Assembly: GCA_004211905.1 (NCBI GenBank)
Contig: SHBP01000007.1
Coordinates: forward strand, 50,143 to 114,142
Origin: SAR92 clade bacterium
GTDB lineage: Bacteria > Pseudomonadota > Gammaproteobacteria > Pseudomonadales > Porticoccaceae
Length of the DNA: 64,000 bases
Reading direction: 5' to 3'
A program made the translations under genes and the position numbers. Numbering within the stretch: position 1 is the stretch's first letter; each line of letters opens with the position of its first letter. Positions 19,060 through 28,107 of this stretch are shown in pieces. The notes beneath the pieces are model-generated. The model was given only the letters and a program-made list of their open reading frames with translations. It had not been told where the DNA came from and searched no databases.

Positions 19060-19956
19060 CTAATCGTCTATAGTTTCTACGCCTAAACGACTTCCCCAGC
19101 CCAGTTTTGTGCGACATACACTATAGAAATTATGGTCCTTGGGATGAATCAACAAAATGTCGTGGGCATGGCGGGCAATTTTTATTAAATCCCCTGGTTG
19201 AGTGACAATGTCGTTATGCCCATCGCAGGTCAATACTGGCTGTAATTCATTACGTGTACTTACTCTCAACTCAATTTGCGCATCTCCATGAAGGGCAATG
19301 GGTCTACTGTTAAGTGTATGGGGGTTAAGGGGCACAACCACCATTGCATCGAGCTCGGGGAACAGCAAGGGCCCTCCGGCGGACAGTGCATAGGCAGTTG
19401 AACCTGTCGGTGTTGCTACGATTAAACCATCAGAGCGCTGACTGTAAACAAACTCACCATCCACATAGAGCTCAAAGGTCATCATTCTGACCGACATGCC
19501 TGGATGCATAGCAATGTCATTAACTGCCGTACCGCTCCCAATAACTTCGCTATCTCGAGTTACCGTCGTCTCCAGCATAAACCGTCGAGTTTGCACGTAA
19601 TCTCCTGAAAGTACTGTGGAGACACGTGCTTCGATCTCATCTGGAGAGATATCTGTTAAAAATCCCAGACGACCACGGTTTATTCCCAGCAGAGGTACGC
19701 CAATAGATGCCATCTTTCGGCTGGCACTAAGCATACTGCCGTCGCCACCCACCACAATACCCAAGTCAATGGCCCCAGCAAACTCTGAGGTATGCAATAT
19801 TTCCTTAACAGACCAGTCAACGATATCCGCTGTGCCTCTCTCATAGATAACATCACGCCCCTGACTTACGAGGAACGTCTCAAGCTTACGCAGAGAATCC
19901 TTGACCTCAGGTAGATCTAGGTTTCCAAACAAGCCTATTCGCTGAAAATGAGCCAT
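19060..19956 (-). CDS. nadK: NAD kinase
   Basis: A 298-residue ATP-NAD kinase making NADP+. Family motifs are intact: GGDGS (70-74), NRGRLGFLTD (93-102) and PTGSTAYALSAGGPLL. The length matches E. coli NadK. It is the first gene of the five-gene block ending in pepN and has its own upstream gap of 187 bases, shared with the divergent kinase-like gene at 20144. Confidence 0.95.
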   Translation of the reverse strand: MAHFQRIGLFGNLDLPEVKDSLRKLETFLVSQGRDVIYERGTADIVDWSVKEILHTSEFAGAIDLGIVVGGDGSMLSASRKMASIGVPLLGINRGRLGFLTDISPDEIEARVSTVLSGDYVQTRRFMLETTVTRDSEVIGSGTAVNDIAMHPGMSVRMMTFELYVDGEFVYSQRSDGLIVATPTGSTAYALSAGGPLLFPELDAMVVVPLNPHTLNSRPIALHGDAQIELRVSTRNELQPVLTCDGHNDIVTQPGDLIKIARHAHDILLIHPKDHNFYSVCRTKLGWGSRLGVETIDD

Positions 19957-20060
19957 CTAAACTAATCCATTGCATATTTCTTTAATTATACAGTCTCACC
20001 GTACAAATCTGTTATTTTCTTAAAACTTTCCATTCAAAGTAGCTATTAGCTATTGGCTAA

Positions 20061-20099
20061 ATCAAATCACTTTTTTAGTATTGAACTAAACGATTTGAT
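20061..20099. promoter_or_regulatory. Nested inverted repeat between nadK and the shikimate-kinase-like gene
   Basis: Outer arms ATCAAATC (20061-20068) and GATTTGAT (20092-20099) enclose inner arms TTTAGT (20074-20079) and ACTAAA (20085-20090) around a 5-base loop. Fourteen base pairs in all. It is placed 45 bases before the plus-strand gene at 20144 and 105 bases before nadK. An operator in the divergent region is the likeliest reading. A terminator is unlikely because no gene ends here. Confidence 0.5.
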
Positions 20100-20143
20100 G
20101 CATAATGCACTTAAAATGGTGGTAACTGGTCAGAGACACTAGC

Positions 20144-20677
20144 ATGACAAAAAAAACATCTAAAGCAATCGTGTTAATAGGCATGCCCGGCGTTGGGAAA
20201 AGCACTGTTGGCGTGCTCTTGGCAAAATCTCTAGGACTAGGTTTTATTGATACTGATCGAACGATCGAAAAGTATGTAAATAGTGGCCTTCAAAAGTATA
20301 TAAACCAAAATGGTTATCAGTCTTTGAGAACTGCTGAAGAGCAAGTGTTGCTCAAGGAAGATGTTTCTGCGAAAGTTGTCGCCACCGGTGGTAGCGCCGT
20401 ATATTCAGGTGCTGGCATGATTCACTTGAAGTCCCAAGGAATGGTCATATTTCTAGATCTACCTCAAGACCAGCTAGAGAGGCGTATTACTAACTTTACT
20501 ACCAGGGGCATTGCCCGTCGCCCTAATCAAAGTTTCTCAAGTCTTTTTAATGAGCGCAGAGAGCTCTATTTACGCTATGCAGATATCCAAGTCGACTGTA
20601 ATACTCTAGACATAAATGCACTCCTAAATCGCCTTGTCGCTATTTCAAAACCTTATATTAACGGTCATATTGACTAG
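20144..20677 (+). CDS. Shikimate kinase-like P-loop kinase
   Basis: A 177-residue kinase of the shikimate/gluconate kinase group. Walker A is GMPGVGKST (13-21). The shikimate-site Asp (DTD, 36-38) and the Arg of the EGYQSLRTAEE-like segment (Arg62) are present. The ATGGG motif of AroK reads ATGGS (80-84). The lid RGIARRP and the RRELYLRYAD motif follow. It is more diverged than a typical AroK and stands alone, away from aroB, so it may be a second shikimate kinase or act on a related substrate. It converges with the aminotransferase gene (17-base gap). Confidence 0.75.
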   Translation: MTKKTSKAIVLIGMPGVGKSTVGVLLAKSLGLGFIDTDRTIEKYVNSGLQKYINQNGYQSLRTAEEQVLLKEDVSAKVVATGGSAVYSGAGMIHLKSQGMVIFLDLPQDQLERRITNFTTRGIARRPNQSFSSLFNERRELYLRYADIQVDCNTLDINALLNRLVAISKPYINGHID

Positions 20678-20694
20678 ACTTTCAGAACAGAGTT

Positions 20695-21888
20695 TTACTC
20701 CAAAACCGTCAGTAAAGATTGAGTTAGGTGCTCTATATTATTCGAATTAACTCCCGCCAAGTTGATCCGCGTAGAGGAGACTATATAAATACCAAATTCA
20801 GTCCTCAAGCGTTCCAGTTGAGGAGTAGTAATTCCTAGAAATGAAAACATACCATTCTGCCGCTTAATATGGCTGAAATCCATTCCAGCAGCATTGTTCT
20901 CAAGACTGTCACAAAGTAGATTGCGCATAGACTTTATGCGTAGCCTAACTTCCTCTAATTCAGCCTCCCACTGGCTGCGGAGTTGAGGATCCCCCAATAC
21001 CATTGACACAAGAAGCGCACCATGCGCCGGAGGCATTGAATAAATAGATCGCGCCGTCGACATTGCCTGGCTGACCACAATATCAGCTTGCTCAGACGTT
21101 TCCGCAATAAAGGTAATAGAACCTGTACGTTCGCGATATAAGCCAAAGTTTTTGGAGCAGGAAGAAGCAATAATTACCTCAGGCAATCTTTCAGCCATCA
21201 TGCGCATTCCGTAAGCATCTTGGTCAAGGCCGTTACCTAGGCCTTGGTAGGCTGTATCAATAAAAGGTATAAAGCCACGCTCTAGCGCCAAGTCAGCAAT
21301 AAAATCCCACTGCTCATTCGTTAAATCCGCGCCCGTTGGATTATGGCAACAGCCGTGTAGCAGCACCAAATCGCCCACCGGGACCTGCCGCAGAGTCTCC
21401 ATCATTTTTTCAGTATCAACTTGACGAGCATCCATGTCGTAATAAGGGTACTGTTTTATGTCAAATCCAGCACTCCCGAGTAGAGGTATATGGTTTGGCC
21501 AAGTTGGAATTCCAACCCATAATTTAGATTCGGGCCTTGCTCGTCGAATGACTTCCGCGCCAACACGCAGAGCACCAGAGCCTCCGGGTGCTTGAATGCT
21601 TTTCACCCGCCCAGTACTCAGTATGCTGTGATCTTTTCCCAGCAATAATTCCATCATCCGCTGATTGTAATCAGGGTCTCCAGCCATTCCTTGGTAGGTC
21701 TTAGTTGTCTCTAACTCCATTAGGCGAGATTCAGCCTCTTTGACCGATGCCATGACCGGAGTGCGGCCACGATCGTCCTGATAAACTCCGACACCAAGAT
21801 CAATTTTCTCAGCACGATTGTCAGCTTTGAAGGCAACCATTAATCCGAGAATTGGGTCAATAGCGACTGGTTTTAAGTTTTCAAACAT
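20695..21888 (-). CDS. Aromatic/aspartate aminotransferase (class I, PLP)
   Basis: A 397-residue fold-type I aminotransferase of the AspC/TyrB subgroup. The PLP lysine is Lys246 (SSCSKNFGLYRERTG). The pyridoxal contacts Asn183 (CCHNPTG), Asp211 and Tyr214 (DTAYQG) are in place. The length and the N-terminal DPILGL segment match TyrB/AspC. It would interconvert aspartate or aromatic amino acids and their 2-oxo acids. The exact specificity cannot be read from the motifs. Confidence 0.93.
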   Translation of the reverse strand: MFENLKPVAIDPILGLMVAFKADNRAEKIDLGVGVYQDDRGRTPVMASVKEAESRLMELETTKTYQGMAGDPDYNQRMMELLLGKDHSILSTGRVKSIQAPGGSGALRVGAEVIRRARPESKLWVGIPTWPNHIPLLGSAGFDIKQYPYYDMDARQVDTEKMMETLRQVPVGDLVLLHGCCHNPTGADLTNEQWDFIADLALERGFIPFIDTAYQGLGNGLDQDAYGMRMMAERLPEVIIASSCSKNFGLYRERTGSITFIAETSEQADIVVSQAMSTARSIYSMPPAHGALLVSMVLGDPQLRSQWEAELEEVRLRIKSMRNLLCDSLENNAAGMDFSHIKRQNGMFSFLGITTPQLERLRTEFGIYIVSSTRINLAGVNSNNIEHLTQSLLTVLE

Positions 21889-21948
21889 TAGAGCTTCCTA
21901 GAGATGTGTTTTCCTTTTGAGAATTCTACTATGATTTGACGCATTTGT

Positions 21949-22716
21949 TCAGTTGCTAATGAGAAAATTTGACACTTTGGCATTAAATTCATCGGGTTTT
22001 TCAGCATGTAGCCAATGTCCAACCTGTGAAATTACATACAACTCACTATTGGGGAAAAGAGCCTGAATAATTGGTTGATGCTTACTCTGGATATAAGCTG
22101 AAGTCTCACCCTTTAAAAATAAACTCGGCCCTTGGTAAGGTTCACCCTCTGGAGCAGCGACAAGACTAGTTCCGTAGTTCTCAGAAATGGCAGCCATATT
22201 TAACTTTAAGATGTAGCGCCCTTCTTTATTGCGATGTAAGTTCTTCAACAAAAAAGCTCGAGTTTGTGATTCTTGGACATAATCCGCAACGATACCATTA
22301 GCTTGCTGACGGCTCCCAACATTGGTTTTTGACAATGCATTTAGAGCATCAAGAACGGCATCTTGTCTAGGGACATAGGCTACTGGAGAAATATCGGCAA
22401 CAACCAGCTTGCTTACACGACCAACATTGTTGAGGGCAACCTGCATACCCACCTTACCCCCGAGTGAATGTCCTATCAAAATGGCTTCACCAAGACTTAG
22501 ATCATCCATAAGTTCAACTATGTCCTCGGCCATTGCAGGAATGTCCATGGTGGCACTCTGGGGTGAATCTCCATGATTCCGCAAATCCACGCTAATCACT
22601 CTGTGGGTTGGAGCCAGATGTCTAGCAAGGTTACCTAAGTTGGACAAAGAGCCGAACATTCCATGCATCAATATGGCAACCGGTCCACTCCCCTTTTCTG
22701 TGAAATTTAATTTCAT
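21949..22716 (-). CDS. Alpha/beta hydrolase, YbfF-like esterase
   Basis: A 255-residue alpha/beta hydrolase. The nucleophile is Ser84 in GHSLGGK, the oxyanion region is MHGMFGS (18-24), and the catalytic His lies in QVGHWLHAEKP near the C-terminus. It is most like the E. coli YbfF esterase group, with the DLRNHGDSP segment. The natural substrate is unknown. It follows the SDR gene by 21 bases on the same strand. Confidence 0.88.
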   Translation of the reverse strand: MKLNFTEKGSGPVAILMHGMFGSLSNLGNLARHLAPTHRVISVDLRNHGDSPQSATMDIPAMAEDIVELMDDLSLGEAILIGHSLGGKVGMQVALNNVGRVSKLVVADISPVAYVPRQDAVLDALNALSKTNVGSRQQANGIVADYVQESQTRAFLLKNLHRNKEGRYILKLNMAAISENYGTSLVAAPEGEPYQGPSLFLKGETSAYIQSKHQPIIQALFPNSELYVISQVGHWLHAEKPDEFNAKVSNFLISN

Positions 22717-22737
22717 AGTATCTGTCGCATCTTGGTT

Positions 22738-23559
22738 TTAAACATTGCGGTTGCGGTACTTATCTTTATTTTTTCGCCCTTTAGCATACAACTTAGGCCG
22801 CACGTAACGTCGAAGCCTGGGAAAGAGATAACTCAAGGTGACTAACTTACCGCTTGACGTGGGCATAGTAACTTCTGTTTGTTCGCCACGGGCAATAGAC
22901 AGAATCGCATCTGCCACGGACTCTGCAGAACTCATGGGCTGAGAAAAAACGATATCTTCAACATCATCAATTTCGCTCATAATGAAACCTGTATCAATCG
23001 GCCCGGGAGAGACTACACCAACCGTAATTCCTGATTCCCGGACTTCATCAGCAAGCGCGTACGCAAAGGCACGCAAGCCTGCTTTAGTCCCAGAATAAGT
23101 TGCGGCGCCTTGAAGTGGAGACATACCAGCCAGAGATCCCACCATAACAATCGAACCTGATCCTGCACGCCTCAAATAGGGAATAGCCGCACATGATAGT
23201 ATGAGAGGTGCTCGCATATTAATATCAACCATTGCACCAACATCCGCCGGATCAAGCTTCTCAAGATCACCTCGATTATGCATGCCGGCGTTATTGACTA
23301 GCACGTCTACATGACCAAACTTCGCTTCAGCCTTAGCGAGCAATTCCATACATTGTTCACTGTTAGCGACATCCATCGCAACGGTAAGAACCGAGCACTG
23401 GGGCGACAGTTCATCTGCAATTCTATCTAAACCTTCCTGGCCTCGGGCAGAGAGAACCAAATTAGCCTTTTGCGCCGCAAAAGCCCGTGCACATGCAGCA
23501 CCAACACCGGCAGAGGCGCCAGTTATAATGACCGTTTTTCCAGTAAATTCAGAGTTCAT
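22738..23559 (-). CDS. Short-chain dehydrogenase/reductase
   Basis: A 273-residue classical SDR. The cofactor motif is TGASAGVG (13-20), followed by NNAG (89-92) and the catalytic triad Ser142, Tyr155 and Lys159 (YSGTKAG). A basic, hydrophilic C-terminus (about 240-273, many Lys/Arg) extends past the usual SDR end. The substrate is unknown. Probably cotranscribed with the esterase downstream. Confidence 0.88.
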   Translation of the reverse strand: MNSEFTGKTVIITGASAGVGAACARAFAAQKANLVLSARGQEGLDRIADELSPQCSVLTVAMDVANSEQCMELLAKAEAKFGHVDVLVNNAGMHNRGDLEKLDPADVGAMVDINMRAPLILSCAAIPYLRRAGSGSIVMVGSLAGMSPLQGAATYSGTKAGLRAFAYALADEVRESGITVGVVSPGPIDTGFIMSEIDDVEDIVFSQPMSSAESVADAILSIARGEQTEVTMPTSSGKLVTLSYLFPRLRRYVRPKLYAKGRKNKDKYRNRNV

Positions 23560-23651
23560 TCTTAGATCCTATAAATTCATCGTTATTTTAGTGCTTGGAA
23601 GTATACAGACTGGAGCATGTCAATCTACCGCTTTTCAACCTCTCCACAGGC

Positions 23652-24548
23652 TTATTTGAGTAAATCTTGTAGAGCTTCCGTCAGATTTGGATACTTAAAT
23701 TCAAACTTGCTCTGAAGAAGCTTAGCTGGAATCACCTCCTGGCCGTGAAGCAATAACTCTTCGCCCATCTCACCAAACAGAAGTCTGACCATAAAACTGG
23801 GCATTGGCAACAGAGCCGGTCTGCCAAGGACCTTAGCTAATGTCGCAGTAAACTCTCGGTTGATCGACGAGTTAGGTGCGGTTGCATTAATAGGGCCCGA
23901 TAACTTCTCAGATTGGATACAGTGATTTAAAACTCTCACCATATCTTTGATATGGATCCAAGACATTACTTGCTCGCCGTTACCTATGGGACCTCCAAGT
24001 CCCATCCTGAAGGGCGGTAGCATTTTCGCCAAGGCACCCTGTTCACCGAGTACTATCCCTGTGCGCACCAAGCAAACTCGAGTACCTAAGTTTTTAAATT
24101 GAAGAGCGCTATCTTCCCAACTTGCACAGAGTTTATGAGAAAACCCATCTACTGCGGAATTTGACTCATCCACTGATGCAGAGCCTGGGCCATAGTAACC
24201 TATGGCAGATCCGCTAATAAGCCGCATTGGAGCTTCAGTTCGGTGACAGAAAAACTCGTAGAGTTGATCCGTAAAACTGCTTCTACTGACAAAAAACTGT
24301 TTTTTGCGACTCTCACTCCAGCGCTTATCCGCGAGGGGCTCTCCTGCCAGATTAACGATGGTATCTATATTTATATCACTGGATATTTCATCAAGACGAG
24401 ATATGATTTCAGCAGAACTCGGCAATACTTTACGTGCCTTTTCAACACTGCGGCTAAGTACGATTAGCGACCACCCTAAACGCTCTGCCTCCCAACAAAA
24501 ATGACGTCCAATAAATCCACTACCACCAGTGACTAAAATTGTCGGCAT
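23652..24548 (-). CDS. TIGR01777-type NAD-dependent epimerase (YfcH-like)
   Basis: A 298-residue extended SDR. The N-terminal motif is TGGSGFIGRHF, followed by NLAGEPLADKRWSESRK, the family's hallmark. The C-terminal domain has PMPSFMVRLLFGEMGEELLLHGQ, matching the DUF1731 end of this family. E. coli YfcH and plant SulA-like proteins are relatives, and the function is uncertain. It is a separate unit 92 bases from the next SDR gene. Confidence 0.87.
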   Translation of the reverse strand: MPTILVTGGSGFIGRHFCWEAERLGWSLIVLSRSVEKARKVLPSSAEIISRLDEISSDINIDTIVNLAGEPLADKRWSESRKKQFFVSRSSFTDQLYEFFCHRTEAPMRLISGSAIGYYGPGSASVDESNSAVDGFSHKLCASWEDSALQFKNLGTRVCLVRTGIVLGEQGALAKMLPPFRMGLGGPIGNGEQVMSWIHIKDMVRVLNHCIQSEKLSGPINATAPNSSINREFTATLAKVLGRPALLPMPSFMVRLLFGEMGEELLLHGQEVIPAKLLQSKFEFKYPNLTEALQDLLK

Positions 24549-24708
24549 ATATGACCCCTTCCGAAATGACCATTATGATATAAAGCACAAATAATAACCC
24601 ATCTTAGAGTTAATCTTTACTTTACCCAAGTGATTCTGAATTGATAGAATTCGTTCTCAGTGAGTTTTTTATTTTATATCCCATAATCCAACAACCTAGG
24701 CACTAACA

Positions 24709-25812
24709 ATGAGTCTTGCGAACAAAGTATTAGCTGTAAATGATGATCTTCCAATTCGTAGCGATGAGCCAGTTCATAGCGGCAAGGTTCGCTCTGTTTA
24801 CTGGTTGACCGAAGCTGATAGCCGGCGGCTAATCATAGAACATGGCTATGATGTCGCTCCAGACTCGCCGCTGGCGATTATGGTCATTAGTGATCGCATC
24901 TCAGCATTTGAATGCATTTGGCGGGGGGAAGGAAATATGCAAGGCATTCCGGGCAAGGGTGCTGCGTTAAATGCCATTTCTAATCATTGGTTTAAATTAT
25001 TTCGGGAACAAGGCCTAGCTAACAGCCACATATTAGATGTTCCGCATCCACTGGTATGGATTGTACAAAAAGCTAGACCAGTGATGATCGAGGCTATTTG
25101 TCGCCAATATATTACTGGCTCCATGTGGCGAGCCTATGAGAAAGGGGAGCGCGACTTCTGTGGCATCCAACTCGAAGATAACCTAGGACGTGATGAGAAA
25201 TTAGCTAAATTACTGATTACGCCATCCACTAAGGGCATTCTAAAAGGAATCCCTGGCGTGCCTGAAGTAGATGATGTGAATATCTCAAGGACAGATATCG
25301 AAAACAATACCGCTGCCTTCAAATTCAAAAGCAAAGAAGACATCGATGCTTATGAAAAACTTCTCAGAGAGGGTTTCTCAGTAATAAGTAGCGAACTAGC
25401 CAAGTTAGATCAAGTATTTGTTGATACTAAGTTTGAGTTTGGCTACGTGACTGATCGTAATGGCAATGATGAATTAATATATATGGACGAGGTAGGCACC
25501 CCAGATTCATCCAGAATATGGGATGGCCCAAGCTATAGAGAAGGTAAAGTTGTGGAGAATTCAAAGGAAGGTTTCCGTCAGCTATTACTGAAACACTTTC
25601 CTGATCCAGACATTTTATTAAATAAAAACCGTATGGAGGAGCGTTATGCTCTAGCTGCAGATAATGAGCTGCCTGAATCTGTGATGATGCAGGTTTCTGA
25701 TACCTATGTTAGTCTGGCTGAGAAAATAACTGGTGAAACATTAACAGTTTCTTCGAATCCCAAGGCTGAGATATTAGCTATCTTAGATACGAAATATGGA
25801 TTGATCGACTGA
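24709..25812 (+). CDS. purC: SAICAR synthetase (purine biosynthesis)
   Basis: A 367-residue phosphoribosylaminoimidazole-succinocarboxamide synthase, which joins aspartate to CAIR in purine synthesis. Recognisable are SGKVRSVYW (ATP loop, near 24), [13 protein letters not shown] and [11 protein letters not shown] with the [14 protein letters not shown] segment. It is longer than the 237-residue E. coli enzyme and fits the long form seen in some gammaproteobacteria and in yeast ADE1. The nearest downstream gene is 56 bases away on the same strand. Confidence 0.94.
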   Translation: MSLANKVLAVNDDLPIRSDEPVHSGKVRSVYWLTEADSRRLIIEHGYDVAPDSPLAIMVISDRISAFECIWRGEGNMQGIPGKGAALNAISNHWFKLFREQGLANSHILDVPHPLVWIVQKARPVMIEAICRQYITGSMWRAYEKGERDFCGIQLEDNLGRDEKLAKLLITPSTKGILKGIPGVPEVDDVNISRTDIENNTAAFKFKSKEDIDAYEKLLREGFSVISSELAKLDQVFVDTKFEFGYVTDRNGNDELIYMDEVGTPDSSRIWDGPSYREGKVVENSKEGFRQLLLKHFPDPDILLNKNRMEERYALAADNELPESVMMQVSDTYVSLAEKITGETLTVSSNPKAEILAILDTKYGLID

Positions 25813-25868
25813 AATACTGCGACGCTTTAGATAATCAATAATAGTCCAAACAAAATACGGTAAAGCTC

Positions 25869-26345
25869 ATGGCTGAAGAACAAAGTATCAACATAGACTC
25901 TCGCAAACTATTTAATCTCGGTGTAAATTTACTGGTTGCGGGATTTATTCGGCAGAAACCTGAAGATGCTAAGAAACTATTCAAGGAACTTAAGCAGGGA
26001 GTTCAGATCTCTTCTGGGCAATTGACCTCAGAGCAAACTGGCATGGTAATTCCAATTAAGTTAGAGCTAGATCGCACTGAATATAGAGGTCAATTTAATT
26101 TCCCTAACTTCGAAATTTCAGTTAAAACCATGCTTCAAAAATTTGAAACAGAAGTACGCAAAGATAAAGACCTAAAAGACTTACACACACTGACCAATGA
26201 GGCCACCGGCGGCCTTCTCTTCAACGTACCCACTGGTGTAAAAATTGGAGAGGACATCAATGTCTTAATGATGGCCGTAGAACCCGCGGGTGAATCGTTA
26301 GTGGTCAAGTTAATGTTCATGAACCCAGAGCAGTTTCAGTCTTAA
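25869..26345 (+). CDS. Conserved protein of unknown function
   Basis: A 158-residue soluble protein I do not recognise. It has no signal peptide and no membrane helix. The N-terminal half is helical (KLFNLGVNLLVAGFIRQKPEDAKKLFKELKQG). The C-terminal half looks beta-rich, with an extended KLELDRTEYRGQFNFPNFEIS strand pair. Acidic overall at the start. It lies 56 bases behind purC and may share its transcript. The codon use looks like that of its neighbours, so it is probably a real gene. Confidence 0.7.
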   Translation: MAEEQSINIDSRKLFNLGVNLLVAGFIRQKPEDAKKLFKELKQGVQISSGQLTSEQTGMVIPIKLELDRTEYRGQFNFPNFEISVKTMLQKFETEVRKDKDLKDLHTLTNEATGGLLFNVPTGVKIGEDINVLMMAVEPAGESLVVKLMFMNPEQFQS

Positions 26346-26525
26346 ACCCACAATTTCTCTGTAACCACATTAAAACTATATCGAGATATCTCGTTCGACA
26401 GACTTCAATACCTGTCCTATACTAAAAGTGAAGGCGCTTGTTGGACCTTGGCGCTAAACGATTGGTTAGCCTTTGGAGTTTCAATCGCCCTCGCCTAATA
26501 ATAATAAAATTTAGGGGTTTGAGTT

Positions 26526-27083
26526 ATGAGACGCCATTTTTATATCTGTAATAATCTTGATGAATTAGAGCTCGTCGAAAAAGAGTTAGAAAATCACGGG
26601 ATCTCAACACCACACATACACGTTCTTAGCCTAGATGACGGTGAAGTAGCTAGGCACAGTAGACTCCATGAAGTAGAAGCAGTTCTTAGAACTGATGTTG
26701 TCCATGGTACTGAAGTAGGAGCATTGATAGGAGTGCTTGCCTCAGCAACTATACTCCTAGTCGCATACTTGTCTGGCTGGGCAGAAGGCCCAACTTGGAT
26801 ACCCTTTATATTCTTATCTATTGTATTGCTTGGGTTTTGTACTTGGGAGGGAGGTTTCTTTGGTATCCAAATCAAAAATAAGCGCTTTGCTCGCTTTGAA
26901 TCTGAGCTGAAGGCTGGTAATCATCTGTTCTTTGTTGATATCGAGGCTGAAAAAGAAAAGCTATTAAGCGATGTTGTTAGCCGCCACCCACTGCTTGTAG
27001 ATGCTGGGGAAGGCCCCTCAGTTCCCCATTGGTTTATCCGATGGCAAGAGCGATTTAAACACTTTATAAAGGTTATGCCTTAA
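26526..27083 (+). CDS. Membrane protein of unknown function, two helices
   Basis: A 185-residue protein. A ferredoxin-like N-terminal part (RRHFYICNNLDELELVEKEL, then HIHVLSLDD) precedes two membrane helices at about 65-84 and 91-112, with a Gly-rich GGFFGIQ after the second. The C-terminus is charged and cytoplasmic. The layout (small alpha/beta domain followed by a glycine-rich two-helix hairpin) resembles the general-stress/DUF1269-like membrane proteins of pseudomonads, but I cannot assign a family firmly. Its stop lies 6 bases from the convergent oxidase subunit IV gene. Confidence 0.7.
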   Translation: MRRHFYICNNLDELELVEKELENHGISTPHIHVLSLDDGEVARHSRLHEVEAVLRTDVVHGTEVGALIGVLASATILLVAYLSGWAEGPTWIPFIFLSIVLLGFCTWEGGFFGIQIKNKRFARFESELKAGNHLFFVDIEAEKEKLLSDVVSRHPLLVDAGEGPSVPHWFIRWQERFKHFIKVMP

Positions 27084-27089
27084 TAGTAT

Positions 27090-27419
27090 TTAGTCATTGA
27101 AAAAAAACAGTCGATTAAAGTACGTGTAATCAGCCTCTATAGACATCAAGGCTATAAGAACGAGTATACATAGTGGAGGCAATAATATAGCGAGCACAAA
27201 CGCTATGCGCTCCCATACCATGTGCATAAAGACAGCGACTATTAGACCTGCCTTAAGAAACATGAATATAATAATCAAGGTCCAGCGAAGCTCACCCTGG
27301 ACTTGCATGTAATCCACCGCATAGGAAAGACCACTTAGAACAAAAAGCAGTCCCCACACTTTAAAATATAGACTTATTGGGTGCTGTTGCTGCCCCTGAA
27401 TATCGCTACCATTTTCCAT
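27090..27419 (-). CDS. Cytochrome c oxidase subunit IV-like protein
   Basis: A 109-residue protein with three membrane helices (about 22-40, 49-68 and 77-97). It matches the bacterial subunit IV pattern (WTLIIIFMFLKAGLIVAVFMHMVWER). It is the last gene of the oxidase operon, 11 bases after subunit III. Subunit IV helps assemble or stabilise the complex and is not catalytic. Confidence 0.85.
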   Translation of the reverse strand: MENGSDIQGQQQHPISLYFKVWGLLFVLSGLSYAVDYMQVQGELRWTLIIIFMFLKAGLIVAVFMHMVWERIAFVLAILLPPLCILVLIALMSIEADYTYFNRLFFFND

Positions 27420-27430
27420 GCCTCAAACTC

Positions 27431-28102
27431 CTACCAAAGATAAAAGAAAGCAAATATAAAGACCCAAACCAGATCGACGAAATGCCAGTAGAGGCCCGTA
27501 ATCTCAACTATTTCATAGCCTCGCTCCTCATAGTCACCGCGCAGAACTTTAAATGCCACAATAATAAGATAAATTACCCCTATAGACACATGGAAACCAT
27601 GAAACCCTGTAACCATAAAGAATATAGCTCCAAACTGAGGGGCGCCCATAGGATTACCCCAGGGACGCACCCCCTCTTCGATAAGCTTGCTCCACTCAAA
27701 AGCCTGCATGCCAACAAAACACAACCCAAATCCAGCAGTAACCAACATCAATATTGCTGCCTGTTTTCGTTGATTGCGATACCCGCAATTAACCGCCATT
27801 GCCATGGTGCCACTACTGGTAATTAGCACAAAGGTCATAATAGCAATCAGGATAAGAGGGATATGCTCCCCCATAATGGTGAGTGCAAATACCTCACTAG
27901 AGTTAGGCCAAATTTCTGCTGTGGTCATTCGCACCGACATGTAACCGACTAGAAAGCAACTGAAGATAAAAGTATCACTGAGTAAGAAAATCCACATCAT
28001 GGCTTTTCCCCAAGACACATTTTTAAATGCGTCCTTATCTGAAGCCCAGTCCTCAATTAATACTTCAGTTCTTGTCGTTTTAGCTGGCGCAAAATTTCCC
28101 AT
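27431..28102 (-). CDS. Cytochrome c oxidase subunit III
   Basis: A subunit III protein with seven predicted helices and the family motifs FSCFLVGYMSVRM, GFHGFHVSIG and YWHFVDLVWVFIFAFFYLW at the C-terminus. The frame is open to an ATG at 28126, but a GGGGAG ribosome site lies 8 bases before the ATG at 28102. That start (223 residues) also removes an overlap with the upstream gene. Subunit III stabilises the proton-pumping core. It is the more canonical of the two subunit III-like proteins here. Confidence 0.9.
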   Translation of the reverse strand: MGNFAPAKTTRTEVLIEDWASDKDAFKNVSWGKAMMWIFLLSDTFIFSCFLVGYMSVRMTTAEIWPNSSEVFALTIMGEHIPLILIAIMTFVLITSSGTMAMAVNCGYRNQRKQAAILMLVTAGFGLCFVGMQAFEWSKLIEEGVRPWGNPMGAPQFGAIFFMVTGFHGFHVSIGVIYLIIVAFKVLRGDYEERGYEIVEITGLYWHFVDLVWVFIFAFFYLW

Positions 28103-28107
28103 CTTCA

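Noticed and set aside
26382..26393. 12-bp perfect palindrome CGAGATATCTCG in the gap before 26526
   Set aside because: Several such palindromes are expected by chance in 64 kb; no second copy and no supporting position.
27377..27826. 149-codon plus-strand open frame over the oxidase subunit IV and III genes
   Set aside because: Antisense to two clear oxidase genes; its translation has no family features.
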